Positions 1 through 9,038 are shown, counted from the stretch's first letter. The stretch: 64,000 nucleotides of DNA from JBDWFY01 sp965275915 (GCA_965275915.1 CBDHYI010000007.1:2176291-2240290); one strand, 5' to 3'. Made by a program: numbers and translations. Notes: a model not told the origin generated them from the sequence alone.

Positions 1-942
1 GATTCCAAAACTGCGTCCCGCCGCCAGGTTCTGACCGGTGCTGCGGGCATCGGCTTGGCAGCGGCAACGCTTTCCGCGACGGGCGCCCGGGCCCAGCAGC
101 AGGCAGGCGGCGAGTTCTCGGGCAAGACCGCCTTTGTCACCGGCGGTGCGCGGGGTATCGGGCTTGCCTGCGCCGAAGAGCTCGCCAAGGGCGGCGCGAA
201 CATCGTTCTGTATGATATTGCCTCGCAGCCTGCGGAGATTCCCTATCCGATGGCGACTGAAGAGGATCTGGCCAACGCAAAGGCCGCCATTGAATCGTAC
301 GGCGTGCGGTGTCTGGCCATCAAAGGCGATGTGCGCGATGTCAACGCGCTGCAGTCGGCAGTGGCGCAAACCCGGTCCGAATTTGGTTCTCTGGACTTTC
401 TGATCGTGAATGCCGGAATCACCCAGCCTGGCCGACTGGGCGGTTTCGACGAAGAGCAGGTGCGTACGATAACCGACATCAATCTGATCGGTTCGATCAA
501 TACGATGCAGGCGGGAATGCCGGTCATACAGGACCAGGGAAGCGGGCGTATTATCCTGATGGCCTCGGTCACCGGACGTGCGGGCAGCGATAATTTCCCG
601 CTTTACGGGGCAACGAAATGGGCGATGATCGGCCTGGCCAAAAGCGCCGCGCTGACGGTCGCCGCAAAGAACATCACGGTCAATGCGGTCTGCCCGACGC
701 TGGTACGCACCAGGCTTCTGGACAACGACTATGTACTTGGCGCCCTGGCCCCGGGTCAGGGGATGACCTTCGAGCAATTCGATGCGCTCGCCAATCAGCG
801 GATTCACCCGATGGATGTCGGTTTTTACGAACCGGTCGAGGTTGGTCGTGCGGTCGCTTTCCTTTGCGGCGATGGCGCGCAATTCATCTCCGGCGAGGTC
901 GTGGACATCGGTGCGGCTGCCAATGCGCGCTTCCCGGCATAA
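1..942 (+). CDS. Tat-exported SDR family oxidoreductase (5' end outside window)
   Basis: Short-chain dehydrogenase/reductase whose reading frame is open from base 1, so the true start lies upstream. The visible N-terminus reads SRRQVLTGAAGIG followed by an alanine-rich stretch ending ATGARAQQ, a twin-arginine signal with a plausible cleavage site, so the enzyme is predicted to be folded with cofactor and exported to the periplasm. The mature part has the SDR cofactor motif TGGARGIG, an NAGI motif and the catalytic YGATK (Tyr-x3-Lys). A TTG at 55 could be taken for a start but would remove the signal. Most SDRs are cytosolic, so a Tat-targeted one is uncommon. The substrate is unknown. Family assignment is firm; export is inferred from sequence. 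Confidence 0.85.
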   Translation, partial: DSKTASRRQVLTGAAGIGLAAATLSATGARAQQQAGGEFSGKTAFVTGGARGIGLACAEELAKGGANIVLYDIASQPAEIPYPMATEEDLANAKAAIESYGVRCLAIKGDVRDVNALQSAVAQTRSEFGSLDFLIVNAGITQPGRLGGFDEEQVRTITDINLIGSINTMQAGMPVIQDQGSGRIILMASVTGRAGSDNFPLYGATKWAMIGLAKSAALTVAAKNITVNAVCPTLVRTRLLDNDYVLGALAPGQGMTFEQFDALANQRIHPMDVGFYEPVEVGRAVAFLCGDGAQFISGEVVDIGAAANARFPA

Positions 943-1072
943 TCGTTTTTGCACGCCGGCACATGATGCTTTGATGGCGAGCCTGCCCGGATGTTGAAAC
1001 CTCCTGCCGGGCAGACGCCTGACCGTCCGGAAAAATTCCTTTTGTGTGCCGTGGATTCTTGTTGCTTCAGTA

Positions 1073-1088
1073 GGTAAAACGATTTACC
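1073..1088. promoter_or_regulatory. LacI-type operator, site 1
   Basis: GGTAAAACGATTTACC is palindromic at 14 of 16 positions, with the central CG typical of LacI-family operators. It lies about 30 bp upstream of the start of the solute-binding-like gene at 1118. It nearly matches the palindrome at 17189-17204 beside a lacI-family gene, which suggests that regulator also controls this operon. Confidence 0.7.
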
Positions 1089-1117
1089 ATATGAACTGAA
1101 TGGAGGTAAAAGACGAC

Positions 1118-2230
1118 ATGCTTCGAGGTATGACCTGGGACCATCCGCGAGGATATGCCTGCCTTGAGGCGGCTTCAGAGCGCTATTTTGCTGAAACCGG
1201 TAACGCAATTACATGGGACCGCCGCAGTCTTCAGGCCTTCGCCGATGCGTCTATCGAGGATTTGGCGGAGACCTATGACCTGATCGTTCTCGATCACCCG
1301 CATGTCGGCTTGATTGCCGAAACACAATGCCTGCTTCCTTTGGATCCGCCTAACGGCGATGGCTCGCTCGGAGGGAGTCTGGAAAGTTACATCTGGAAGG
1401 GGCAGCTCTGGGCCTATCCCGTCGATGCGGCCTGCCAGGTTGCTGTTTCGCGCCCTGATCTGGGGGCCGTTCAGCTGCCGGACTGGGAAACGGTATTTGC
1501 CGCGAAACCGGGAGACTTCAGGATGGCGACACCTCTGCTGCCGGTCGACGCCTTTGACCTGCTGATGACCCTTGTGGCCGGGAAGGGGGAGGAAAAGCTG
1601 CCGTTCTCCCAAACACAGTTCACGTCGAAGGCCAATGGTGTGATCGCGCTCAAGGTGCTCAAGTCGCTGTACAAGCTGGGTCCCCCCGAGGCCATTGACT
1701 GGAATCCGATCGATGTCCTTGAGCTGATGTCAACGACAGATGAGGTGGCCTATTCCCCCGCCCTGTTTGGCTATATCAATTATGTGCGCGAGCAATTTCG
1801 GCCGCACATGCTGGAATATGTGGATTTGCCGAGCTTCGCCCATTCCGATCTGAAGCGCGGCATCCTCGGCGGGGCCGGGATCGGCGTTTCGGCCCGCAGG
1901 GGTGATGGAGAAATTGCAAGGCAGTTTGCCGCGTGGATCGCATCGGAACCTGTGCAGTCGGGCATATACATCGAAAACGAAGGACAACCTGCCAACCCCG
2001 CGACCTGGAATCGGTTGGCCGACGATCCCAGATATTCCGGTTTCCTGAAAGGTGCACGGCGCACCATCGATAGGGCCTGGACCCGGCCCCGGGATATCTG
2101 GTTCCTGGGCTTTGTGGCCGATGCTTGCGAGATTTTTCCTGACTTTTTTCGAAAGGACAGGGACGAAGAGGATTTCTGGGCGGAGCTGAACGCGCTTTAC
2201 CGTCGCAATATCGCGGAGACCGAAACATGA
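1118..2230 (+). CDS. Extracellular solute-binding-like protein without signal peptide
   Basis: About 370 residues resembling ABC-transporter sugar-binding proteins (family 1), for example the stretches YDLIVLDHPHVG and KGQLWAYPVDAACQVAVSRPD, which fit the ligand-cleft region of such proteins. The N-terminus (MLRGMTWDHPRGYACLEA) has no signal peptide or lipobox and no permease or ATPase genes are nearby, so the product is probably cytosolic and not part of a classical ABC importer. The ATG at 1118 is chosen because GGAGG (1102-1106) precedes it; an ATG at 1100 overlaps that ribosome site. The stop overlaps the next start (ATGA). Preceded by a LacI-type operator. It might be a ligand-binding or enzymatic derivative of the fold; no function is assigned. 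Confidence 0.75.
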   Translation: MLRGMTWDHPRGYACLEAASERYFAETGNAITWDRRSLQAFADASIEDLAETYDLIVLDHPHVGLIAETQCLLPLDPPNGDGSLGGSLESYIWKGQLWAYPVDAACQVAVSRPDLGAVQLPDWETVFAAKPGDFRMATPLLPVDAFDLLMTLVAGKGEEKLPFSQTQFTSKANGVIALKVLKSLYKLGPPEAIDWNPIDVLELMSTTDEVAYSPALFGYINYVREQFRPHMLEYVDLPSFAHSDLKRGILGGAGIGVSARRGDGEIARQFAAWIASEPVQSGIYIENEGQPANPATWNRLADDPRYSGFLKGARRTIDRAWTRPRDIWFLGFVADACEIFPDFFRKDRDEEDFWAELNALYRRNIAETET

Positions 2231-2943
2231 ATGTCGCTGTCATAACGGGCGGAAACAAGGGCCTGGGCCTGGCGCAGACGCGCAAGTTTCTGAGCGAAGG
2301 ATACCGGGTTTATGTTGTCGCGCGCTCCGAGGGCGGCATTTCCGGGCTCGGCGGTGATGTGCATTTCGTAAAGCACGATCTCAGCAACTGGCAGGATACG
2401 GACTATCTGACAGGCATCCACCGAAAGACCGGCCCGATCTCCGTTCTGGTCAACAATGCGGGAATGCATCTGAAAAAGCCGGTTTGGGCGGTCGAGCCGG
2501 ACGAGCTTGAGCAGCGCCTCGACCTGAACGTGAAGGCGGTCTTTGCGGCCTGCGGTCGCTATGTCGACCTGCACCGGGAAACGGGCGGCGCGATTGTGAA
2601 TATCTCGTCCATGGGGGGGCTGCTGGCGTTGCCGGCGTCCGCGGCCTATGTGACGGCCAAGACGGCCGTGATCGGCCTGACGCGCTCGGTCGCGGTCGAC
2701 GCGGCCGCGTTCAAAATCCGCTGCAATGCTGTCGCGCCGGGATTCATAGACACGGACATGACCCGGGCGATCCTGGAAAAAGATCCGGCGCGCCGCGCAA
2801 AGATCGAGGGACGCATTCCCGGCGGCGCCTTCGGCCAGCCGGAGGACGTGGCCAACGCGGTGTTTTTCCTGGCCTCCGGCCAGGCAGCTCACGTCAATGG
2901 CGTCGTGTTGCCGGTCGATGGCGGTTTTTCGATCGGATTTTAG
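2227..2943 (+). CDS. SDR family NAD(P)-dependent oxidoreductase
   Basis: Classical SDR of 238 residues. The nucleotide-binding motif TGGNKGLG lies at residues 7-14, followed by NNAGMHL and the catalytic YVTAK, with a C-terminal PVDGGFSIGF typical of the family. The start overlaps the preceding stop (ATGA), so the two genes are translationally coupled, and the dehydrogenase at 2947 follows after 3 bases. Probable role: oxidation or reduction of a hydroxyl group on the sugar-like or acyl-type substrate handled by this operon. Specific substrate not recognisable. Confidence 0.88.
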   Translation: MNVAVITGGNKGLGLAQTRKFLSEGYRVYVVARSEGGISGLGGDVHFVKHDLSNWQDTDYLTGIHRKTGPISVLVNNAGMHLKKPVWAVEPDELEQRLDLNVKAVFAACGRYVDLHRETGGAIVNISSMGGLLALPASAAYVTAKTAVIGLTRSVAVDAAAFKIRCNAVAPGFIDTDMTRAILEKDPARRAKIEGRIPGGAFGQPEDVANAVFFLASGQAAHVNGVVLPVDGGFSIGF

Positions 2944-2946
2944 ACC

Positions 2947-3969
2947 GTGTATACGAAATCGACACTGACCGCCGCGCGTGAGATCCGGATCGAGCAGGCC
3001 GAGATACCGGCACAGATCGCGCCCGACCATGTTCGGCTGCGCCTTGCCGCGGCCAGCATCTGCGGCACGGACATGCACTATTTCCGGCATTTCGCCAATG
3101 CGGGCTTCAATCTGGACGGTCCGGTGACCTTGGGCCACGAGGCCTGCGCTTTCGTGGAGGATGCCAACGGGCACGATTTTGCGCCCGGCCAGCTTGTGGC
3201 AATCAATCCTGTCATCAGTTGCGGGTCCTGCGAAAACTGCGTCCGCGGCGACATCAATATGTGTGCAACCAAGCGCTTTCCCGGATCCGCCACGACAAAA
3301 CCGCATATCGACGGGTTTTTCCGCGACTTTTTTGATTTTCCGGCGCGCTGCTGCCATGCCGTCGCAGAGGCGGTCGCACCCGACCATCTGACCTTCGCCG
3401 AACCGCTGGCCTGCGCCATGCACGCAGTCAATCGCGCGGGGGTTAACGCGGGGCACAGGGTGCTTGTGACGGGCTGCGGGCCAATGGGATTGCTGGCGAC
3501 TGTGGGCGCCGTCGCCAAGGGGGCGGAGGTTGATGTAACCGACCTCAAACAGGAGGCGCTTGATGCGGCCGCGGCCGTGGGCGCGCGTTCCGGATTTGTC
3601 ATCGGAGGCGGCGCTCCGCCTTCGGCCGCTTATGACGTGGTGATCGAGGCCAGCGGTTCGCCGCATGCCTACAATCAGGCACTTGATGCCGTGCGCAAGC
3701 AGGGCACGGTCGGTGTTTTGTCGCTGATCCAGCCCAGCGAAGTCCCGATCAATCTGCACCTCAATGCGCTCAAGGAAGTGACCAGTATCGGATCGATCCT
3801 CTTTACTTCGGAGTTCGCCGAGGCGGTGGCCCTGATCGAGGGGGGGACCGTCGACTTTGAGGCCATCACGGCCGCGCGTTATCCCGTCGCCGAGACGCAG
3901 GCCGCCTGCAATCTGATGGCGGATGGGCGCGCCGTCGGCAAAGTGCTGATCAAGCCCGACGGACCTTAA
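2947..3969 (+). CDS. Zinc-dependent dehydrogenase, L-idonate 5-dehydrogenase-like
   Basis: Medium-chain dehydrogenase of 340 residues starting with GTG three bases after the preceding stop. Catalytic zinc ligands are visible: C39 (ICGTDMH), H64-E65 (GHE) and the glutamate of FAEPLACAMH. Structural zinc cysteines are C92, C95, C98 and C106. The segment TKRFPGSATTKPHIDGFF resembles the equivalent part of L-idonate 5-dehydrogenases (IdnD), which oxidise a sugar-acid hydroxyl with NAD(P). Last gene of the operon from 1118; it ends 39 bp from the convergent SDR gene. The subfamily call is moderate and the true substrate may differ. Confidence 0.85.
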   Translation: MYTKSTLTAAREIRIEQAEIPAQIAPDHVRLRLAAASICGTDMHYFRHFANAGFNLDGPVTLGHEACAFVEDANGHDFAPGQLVAINPVISCGSCENCVRGDINMCATKRFPGSATTKPHIDGFFRDFFDFPARCCHAVAEAVAPDHLTFAEPLACAMHAVNRAGVNAGHRVLVTGCGPMGLLATVGAVAKGAEVDVTDLKQEALDAAAAVGARSGFVIGGGAPPSAAYDVVIEASGSPHAYNQALDAVRKQGTVGVLSLIQPSEVPINLHLNALKEVTSIGSILFTSEFAEAVALIEGGTVDFEAITAARYPVAETQAACNLMADGRAVGKVLIKPDGP

Positions 3970-4008
3970 TTCCAGCCCGGCGGGGTATGCCTCAGCGGGT
4001 TTGGCGGT

Positions 4009-4755
4009 TCAGTAGATGCTCGCGCCACCGTCGAGCCGCATCACGGCTCCGGTGACCCGGCGCGACTCGTCCGAGGCCAGATAGAGCGCCAGATTGGCCA
4101 CGTCGACGGGTTCCGCCGGACCAAGGATCGACTTCCGGTAGATTGGATTGTCCGGCTTGATGAAAGCAGCGACGCGTTCGGTCAGGACAACGCCGGGAGC
4201 CATGACATTGACCCGGATATTGTCTTTCGCCCACTGCATGGCCATGGCACGGCTCATCGCCAGCACGCCGCCCTTGGAGGCGGTGTAGGCGTCTGCCCCC
4301 TCCGTTCCCAGCACCGCGCGCAGGGAAGAAATGTTTATGATGGAACCCGCGCCGCCTTTTTTCATGACAGGGATCACCTTTCGGCACATCATCAGCGTGC
4401 CGAAAAGATCCACGCGGATTGTGCGCCAGAACTCGTCGAGCGACAGGTCGGTGACCGCTCCGTCTGCTGTCGAGCCGCCGCCGGCACTGTTCAGGAGAAC
4501 GTCGATTCCGCCGAATGCTTCAACACCCGCGGCGACCATCTGGTCGACACTGGCTTCATCACTGACATCGCCGGTAACCGGCGCCGCCTTGCCGCCTGCG
4601 GCTGCCGCTTCCGCCACAACCTTCTTTGCGGCATCGGCATTGAAATCGGCAACGATCACCTGTGCGTCTTCTTCGGCAAAACGCAGGACACAGGCCCTGC
4701 CGATCCCGCTGCCGCCGCCCGTTACCAGCGCAGTCTTGCCCGTTAGTCGTCCCAT
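4009..4755 (-). CDS. SDR family oxidoreductase (distal gene of TTT/sulfatase operon)
   Basis: Classical SDR of 248 residues with TGGGSGIG near residues 12-19, LNSAGGG, and the catalytic YTASKGG, ending in MRLDGGASIY. Its start lies inside the end of the upstream SDR gene (13-bp overlap), so the two are coupled. As last gene of the operon running from the tripartite transporter through the sulfatase, it probably oxidises a hydroxyl group released or exposed by desulfation. Exact substrate unknown. Confidence 0.88.
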   Translation of the reverse strand: MGRLTGKTALVTGGGSGIGRACVLRFAEEDAQVIVADFNADAAKKVVAEAAAAGGKAAPVTGDVSDEASVDQMVAAGVEAFGGIDVLLNSAGGGSTADGAVTDLSLDEFWRTIRVDLFGTLMMCRKVIPVMKKGGAGSIINISSLRAVLGTEGADAYTASKGGVLAMSRAMAMQWAKDNIRVNVMAPGVVLTERVAAFIKPDNPIYRKSILGPAEPVDVANLALYLASDESRRVTGAVMRLDGGASIY

Positions 4756-5501
4756 TTTGTCCCCTGACCCTTTACCGCTTCGGCCTTGACGCCGCCGACA
4801 GCCTGCTCCGTTGGCAAAATTTCAAGTGTAGCGACATTCACATGCGCCGGTGCGTCAAGGGCGAACAAAATCGCATTGGCGATGTCCTCAGGCTGCAGTT
4901 CGCGGATGCCCGAAGCGCCCATCGCGGCCAGCCTTTCGCGGTCACCCTGTGCGGCCTGGTAAAACTCGGACGCGACCCGACCCGGTGCGATTTCAGTCAC
5001 CCGGATGCCTGTGCCGGATAGTTCGAACCTCAGATTCTGACTGATCCGGTGAATTGCCGATTTGGTGCCGCCATAGACGGCCGAGAGCAGGGTGTGCAGA
5101 CCGGCAATCGAACCGATATTTACGACATGACCGCGCCCGCGTGCTTTCATCCCGGGTATCAGGCAGGCGATCAGCTTCAATGGCGCGATCACATTGATAT
5201 CGAACGCTTCCTGCAACTGGTAAGGCGACAGCCCGTCAAGCCCGCTGATCCCATGGCCGACGCCGGCATTGTTGATCAGGATGTCCGGCTCAAACTCCGT
5301 AAGACGGGCCGCGTGCTCATTCAGATCACGCACATCGGCGACCAAAAGTTCGGCGCCTGTCGCGTCTGCCAGTGCACGCAGCCGCTCCTCGCGGCGCGCA
5401 ATAGCCAGTACCTGCCGCCCGGAGGACCTCAGTGCCCGCACAGTGGCTTCTCCGATGCCGCTTGTGGCCCCGGTGACAATGGCTCTGCTGAGTGCTGTCA
5501 T
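4743..5501 (-). CDS. SDR family oxidoreductase, YdfG/3-hydroxy-acid dehydrogenase-like
   Basis: SDR of 252 residues. Motifs: TGATSGIG, ILINNAGVGHG and the catalytic YGGTK. The sequence around PGRVASEFYQ resembles the YdfG-like branch that acts on 3-hydroxy acids and similar small hydroxy compounds. The start overlaps the sulfatase stop by 4 bases (ATGA) and the 3' end overlaps the next SDR. Two neighbouring SDRs in one operon suggest two successive oxidations of a product of the sulfatase, which is an inference from position. Confidence 0.85.
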   Translation of the reverse strand: MTALSRAIVTGATSGIGEATVRALRSSGRQVLAIARREERLRALADATGAELLVADVRDLNEHAARLTEFEPDILINNAGVGHGISGLDGLSPYQLQEAFDINVIAPLKLIACLIPGMKARGRGHVVNIGSIAGLHTLLSAVYGGTKSAIHRISQNLRFELSGTGIRVTEIAPGRVASEFYQAAQGDRERLAAMGASGIRELQPEDIANAILFALDAPAHVNVATLEILPTEQAVGGVKAEAVKGQGTKWDD

Positions 5502-6997
5502 TGGGAGACCTCGGCATCGTCAGTCAGTTCCGGAAAGAAGTTCATCAGGCCACCGGGATTGATCGGCGGCACCGGCCACTGATCTCCTCGGGTCAGTCCC
5601 AATCCGCGGTTGGGCGCCGGCCGGTAGGTGCGGTTGGGCAGGCCCTTGAGATCATTTCCCGCCAACCAGTCCAAGTCGCTGCCGTAAAGTTCCTTGCAGA
5701 GCTTGTCTTTGAGTTCGGCAAGCTTGTCGGAATATTCGGGCAGGGCTGAGATATCCGCCAGCTCTTTCGGATCGGTCTCCAGGTCGAAAAGCTGGTAGTG
5801 GTTTCCTGCCGGGTAGTAGATCAGTTTGAAACGCCCGTCATGGAGCATGCGGCTGGCGAGTTCGCCCTCGCCGAATTCGCCGTAAAGGTGATCGCGCGCC
5901 TCGCCGAACATCGAACGGCCGGTGACTGTTTCAGGGATTTCAATCCCGGCCAGATCCAGCAGGGTCGGCATGATGTCGGCCAGGCACACAAGCCGGTCCT
6001 CGACCGCGCCGACGCCCACGCGCTTGTCGCCCTTCTGTCCCATTACGATCATCGGGATATTGGCGGAACTCTCATAAAAATTCTGCTTGGCCCAGATGCC
6101 GTGATTGCCGAAGCTCTCGCCGTGGTCCGAGGTGAACACGACGATTGTGTTGTCGAGAATGCCCTCTTCGCGAATGGTCCCGATCAGAGTGCCTATTTTC
6201 TGGTCGATCTGGGTACAGAGCGCGTAAAAGTGCCGCCGGGCCCAATCCGCTTCGACGTCCGACATATTGTAGCGCTTCTGAAAGCCCTGCAGGAGCACGG
6301 GCAGTTCCTCTTCATCGCACCATGCGCCGCGAATGGACTTGTCCATCTCGATGCCGCGGTAAAACTCCAGAAATCGTTGCGGCGGCACCAGCGGCGGATG
6401 CGGGTGACGGTATCCCAGGTACCAGAAAGCCGGCCGCTTCGGGTCTCTGCGGCGGATTATCCGGCACATGGTCTCGGTCGCCCAATTGGTCGCGTGTGCC
6501 TCCTCCGGAAGGTGCCAGGTCGTGGCGCCATAGCCATTGTTGGAGATGCCGTGGCCGAACTGTTTTCCCAGCCAGCCATTGTCGCCCAGGAAGATCTCGT
6601 AGTCGTCGGTGACGCCGTGATGGGTGCGCCCCTCGTCGTCCAGCTGGATGTCGTCGAAACCCAGGCGGTCGCGTTGAGGATAGGTATGGGTCTTGCCGAC
6701 ACCCTGCGCCTGATATCCGGCGTCGCGGAAGGTTTGTGCCAGTGTCGGCAGATGGCCGGGCATCTCGAGTTTTGCCTGGAAGGTGCGATCCCCGTGTTCG
6801 CGGGCCGAGGCCCCGGTCATCAGGCTGCGCCGTGCTGGGATGCAGACCGGATGTTCGGAATAGGCGTTGGTGAACCGGGTACCGCACTGCGCGATCGTAT
6901 CCAGGGTCGGCGTGCGGATGACGGGATGTCCCGCGCAGCCCAGCAACTCCGCCATCCAATGGTCGGTGACGATCAGCAAGATGTTTGGTTTGGTCAT
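5498..6997 (-). CDS. Cytosolic type I sulfatase
   Basis: Sulfatase of 499 residues. The formylglycine motif is C52-I-P-A-R56 in HPVCIPARRSLMTG, within the C-x-P-S/A-R range. The N-terminus MTKPNILLIVTDHW supplies early metal ligands, and TSDHGESFGNHG a later metal-binding Asp-His pair. There is no signal peptide, so substrate must be imported before hydrolysis, matching the TTT transporter just upstream (4-bp ATGA overlap with tctA). The cysteine needs oxidation to formylglycine; a candidate maturase is encoded at 11106-12047. Choline-sulfatase-like enzymes are the nearest familiar group, but no choline genes accompany it, so the substrate is open. Confidence 0.92.
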   Translation of the reverse strand: MTKPNILLIVTDHWMAELLGCAGHPVIRTPTLDTIAQCGTRFTNAYSEHPVCIPARRSLMTGASAREHGDRTFQAKLEMPGHLPTLAQTFRDAGYQAQGVGKTHTYPQRDRLGFDDIQLDDEGRTHHGVTDDYEIFLGDNGWLGKQFGHGISNNGYGATTWHLPEEAHATNWATETMCRIIRRRDPKRPAFWYLGYRHPHPPLVPPQRFLEFYRGIEMDKSIRGAWCDEEELPVLLQGFQKRYNMSDVEADWARRHFYALCTQIDQKIGTLIGTIREEGILDNTIVVFTSDHGESFGNHGIWAKQNFYESSANIPMIVMGQKGDKRVGVGAVEDRLVCLADIMPTLLDLAGIEIPETVTGRSMFGEARDHLYGEFGEGELASRMLHDGRFKLIYYPAGNHYQLFDLETDPKELADISALPEYSDKLAELKDKLCKELYGSDLDWLAGNDLKGLPNRTYRPAPNRGLGLTRGDQWPVPPINPGGLMNFFPELTDDAEVSQ

Positions 6998-8490
6998 TCT
7001 TTCAACGCTTTCGTTTGAGGGAGCCGGCGCAGATTGCTGACAACCGTTGCGGCAATGATCACCGCAGTCAGCGCGAATATCGGCAGAGCAATCGGGTCTG
7101 TGACGAAGGCCCAGACGCTCCCCTTGCTGGCAATCAGGCCCTGACGCAGTTTCTCCTCGAAGATAAAGCCAAGCGCGACACCGATGACGATCGGGGCAAT
7201 CGGGTATTTTGCCAGGCGCAGCAGCACACCGACCGCTCCTGCGACAACGCAGACGACAAGGTCGACGGGATTTCCGCGCACGACGAAGGCGCCGACCAGG
7301 GAGAACAGCAGGATCAGTCCCATCAGGATCGGTTCAGGCACGCGCAGGAGGCGCTCAAACAGCCGGGCGCTGAGCATGCCGGTGCCAAACATGATGATGT
7401 TGGCCAGCAGAACCATCATGAAAGCGGCCGTCAGTATATGCGGGTTGTTGTTGACCAGGTCAAAGCCCGGAACAATACCCTTGATGGTCAGAACGCCCAA
7501 CAGGACAAGCGTTCCGCCGTCGCCGGGAATGCCCAGCGCCATCGTCGGGATCAGCGCGCCGCCGGTAACGGCATTGTTGGACGCTTCCGAAGCGATCAGC
7601 CCGTCGGGTTCGCCTGTGCCCAACTTGTCCTTGTTGGGCGAGAATCTCTTTGCCGCGGTATAGCTGACAAACGTCGCCGCCATTGCGCCCGTGCCGGGCA
7701 GGATACCGATAAATGTCCCGATCGAGCAGGCGCGAAGCAGTTCCTTCCAGCGCCCGATGACCTGCGCCAGAGGCGGCAGCCGGAACCCGACATTCATCTC
7801 GGCGCCCGTGCGATGCGCCCCTTGCAACAGCGCCCTGTGATAGACCTCGGACAGAGCAAAAAGCCCGATCAGGATCGGGATCAGGGTAAACCCTCCCCGC
7901 ATGATGTCCGAATTGAAGCTGAACCGGGTCATGCCGGTGTAGTTGTCCTGCCCGACTGTCGTCAGGAACAGTCCCAAGACGCCGCCAAGCAGGCCTTTGA
8001 CCATGCTGCCTGAGGAAAGCCATGCAATACAGGTCAGCGCAAAAAGAACGATTGCGAAAATGGCCGAGGGACCGAATGCGACCGAGACGCGCGCAAGCGC
8101 GGGGGCGGCGACGATCAGGATGATCAACGAAAATATGCCGCCGATGAAAGAGGCCAGCGTCGCCCAGCCAATCGCCAGGTCCGCCTTGCCTGCTTGCGCC
8201 ATCGGATAGCCGTCAAGGACCGTTGCGGCCGACTGCGGAGTGCCGGGTGTATTGATCAGAATTGCCGAGATCGATCCGCCATAGACTGAGGTCACATAGA
8301 TTGCCATGAAGAGGGCCATCGCGCTCTCGGTCGGCATCGCGAAGGTGAAAGGCAGGGCGATAATCAGCGCCGCGACCGTGCCCATCCCCGGCAGCACGCC
8401 GGCAACGGTGCCCCATATCCCCCCGATCAGCAGCGCCACGAAAACGGTCGGAGAATTGAATAGTCCCAGCGCGGAATAGAAGAGCTCCAT
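6994..8490 (-). CDS. tctA: Tripartite tricarboxylate transporter, large membrane subunit TctA
   Basis: About 498 residues, highly hydrophobic with roughly a dozen predicted membrane segments. Family motifs include PGMGTVAALIIALPFT near the N-terminus and ILINTPGTPQSAATVLDGYPMA, plus a second repeat with GGALIPTMALGIPGDGGT. The start at 8490 is preferred over an upstream in-frame ATG at 8529 because GGGAGG sits 8 bases before it and it follows the tctB stop closely. It is the large permease of a solute-binding-protein-dependent secondary importer, with TctB (8493-8948) and TctC (9039-9986). The sulfatase gene overlaps its 3' end, so the likely cargo is the sulfate ester. Confidence 0.93.
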   Translation of the reverse strand: MELFYSALGLFNSPTVFVALLIGGIWGTVAGVLPGMGTVAALIIALPFTFAMPTESAMALFMAIYVTSVYGGSISAILINTPGTPQSAATVLDGYPMAQAGKADLAIGWATLASFIGGIFSLIILIVAAPALARVSVAFGPSAIFAIVLFALTCIAWLSSGSMVKGLLGGVLGLFLTTVGQDNYTGMTRFSFNSDIMRGGFTLIPILIGLFALSEVYHRALLQGAHRTGAEMNVGFRLPPLAQVIGRWKELLRACSIGTFIGILPGTGAMAATFVSYTAAKRFSPNKDKLGTGEPDGLIASEASNNAVTGGALIPTMALGIPGDGGTLVLLGVLTIKGIVPGFDLVNNNPHILTAAFMMVLLANIIMFGTGMLSARLFERLLRVPEPILMGLILLFSLVGAFVVRGNPVDLVVCVVAGAVGVLLRLAKYPIAPIVIGVALGFIFEEKLRQGLIASKGSVWAFVTDPIALPIFALTAVIIAATVVSNLRRLPQTKALKE

Positions 8491-8492
8491 AG

Positions 8493-8948
8493 TCAGAGCC
8501 TCCCAAACCATGGAGAGCGGGGCAGCCAAAGCTCAAAACCAAAGGTGAAGATCCACCAGATCAACAAAGGTGCGGCGACGCTGAGCACCAGCAGGATGCC
8601 GATCCGCCTGTATCCGAACGCATAGCAAAAACAGAAAAAGCCGGGGATCGCGGCAAACATGAAGCCGACATAAAGCATCGCAAGTCCGGTCAGGGCGCCG
8701 ATGAAGGTCACCAGGATCATCCGGCCAAGATGCTGCCCGATCGCGCCCGAAGCTTCCGAACGCATCCCGTTGAAGAAAACGATGGCGGATAGGATGATCG
8801 CGATGATCAGATATCCGCGCGGCGCAAATGCCGGTCCGACATCGCCACCAAAAGTCGGTACATCGAAGTCGCTGGAATATGTCAGGACAAGAAATACGAT
8901 TGATGTGGCGAAAAACACTGCCGAAATTGTAAGGTCAAGTGCACGCAT
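8493..8948 (-). CDS. tctB: Tripartite tricarboxylate transporter, small membrane subunit TctB
   Basis: 151 residues with four predicted hydrophobic segments, the size and topology of TctB subunits. It starts MRALDLTISAVFFATSIVF and contains PTFGGDVGPAFAPRGYLI in the first extracytoplasmic loop, a pattern typical of the family. It ends immediately before the tctA ribosome site. It lies about 90 bp downstream of tctC; that gap contains two stem-loops that may lower its expression relative to the binding protein. TctB sequences diverge strongly, so position supports the call as much as sequence. Confidence 0.85.
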   Translation of the reverse strand: MRALDLTISAVFFATSIVFLVLTYSSDFDVPTFGGDVGPAFAPRGYLIIAIILSAIVFFNGMRSEASGAIGQHLGRMILVTFIGALTGLAMLYVGFMFAAIPGFFCFCYAFGYRRIGILLVLSVAAPLLIWWIFTFGFELWLPRSPWFGRL

Positions 8949-8979
8949 CTTTCACCTCCGGCCGACGTCGCAGGGTTCT

Positions 8980-9026
8980 GCGATCTTAGATCGCGGAGCC
9001 CCCGAATGCCATGGCACTTCGGGGGC
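8980..9026 (-). terminator. Two stem-loops between tctC and tctB
   Basis: Two adjacent inverted repeats fill most of the tctC-tctB gap. One is GCGATC-TTA-GATCGC at 8980-8994. The other, at 8998-9026, has 9-bp arms GCCCCCGAA/TTCGGGGGC and a loop that is itself palindromic (TGCCATGGCA). No T-run follows on the minus strand, so these look like transcript-stabilising or partially attenuating hairpins after the binding-protein cistron, not a full terminator. Confidence 0.6.
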
Positions 9027-9038
9027 AAAAGTGACGTA

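Noticed and set aside
4743..4755. Possible frameshift between the two neighbouring SDR genes
   Set aside because: Each encodes a complete SDR with its own nucleotide-binding and catalytic motifs; the 13-bp overlap is ordinary translational coupling.
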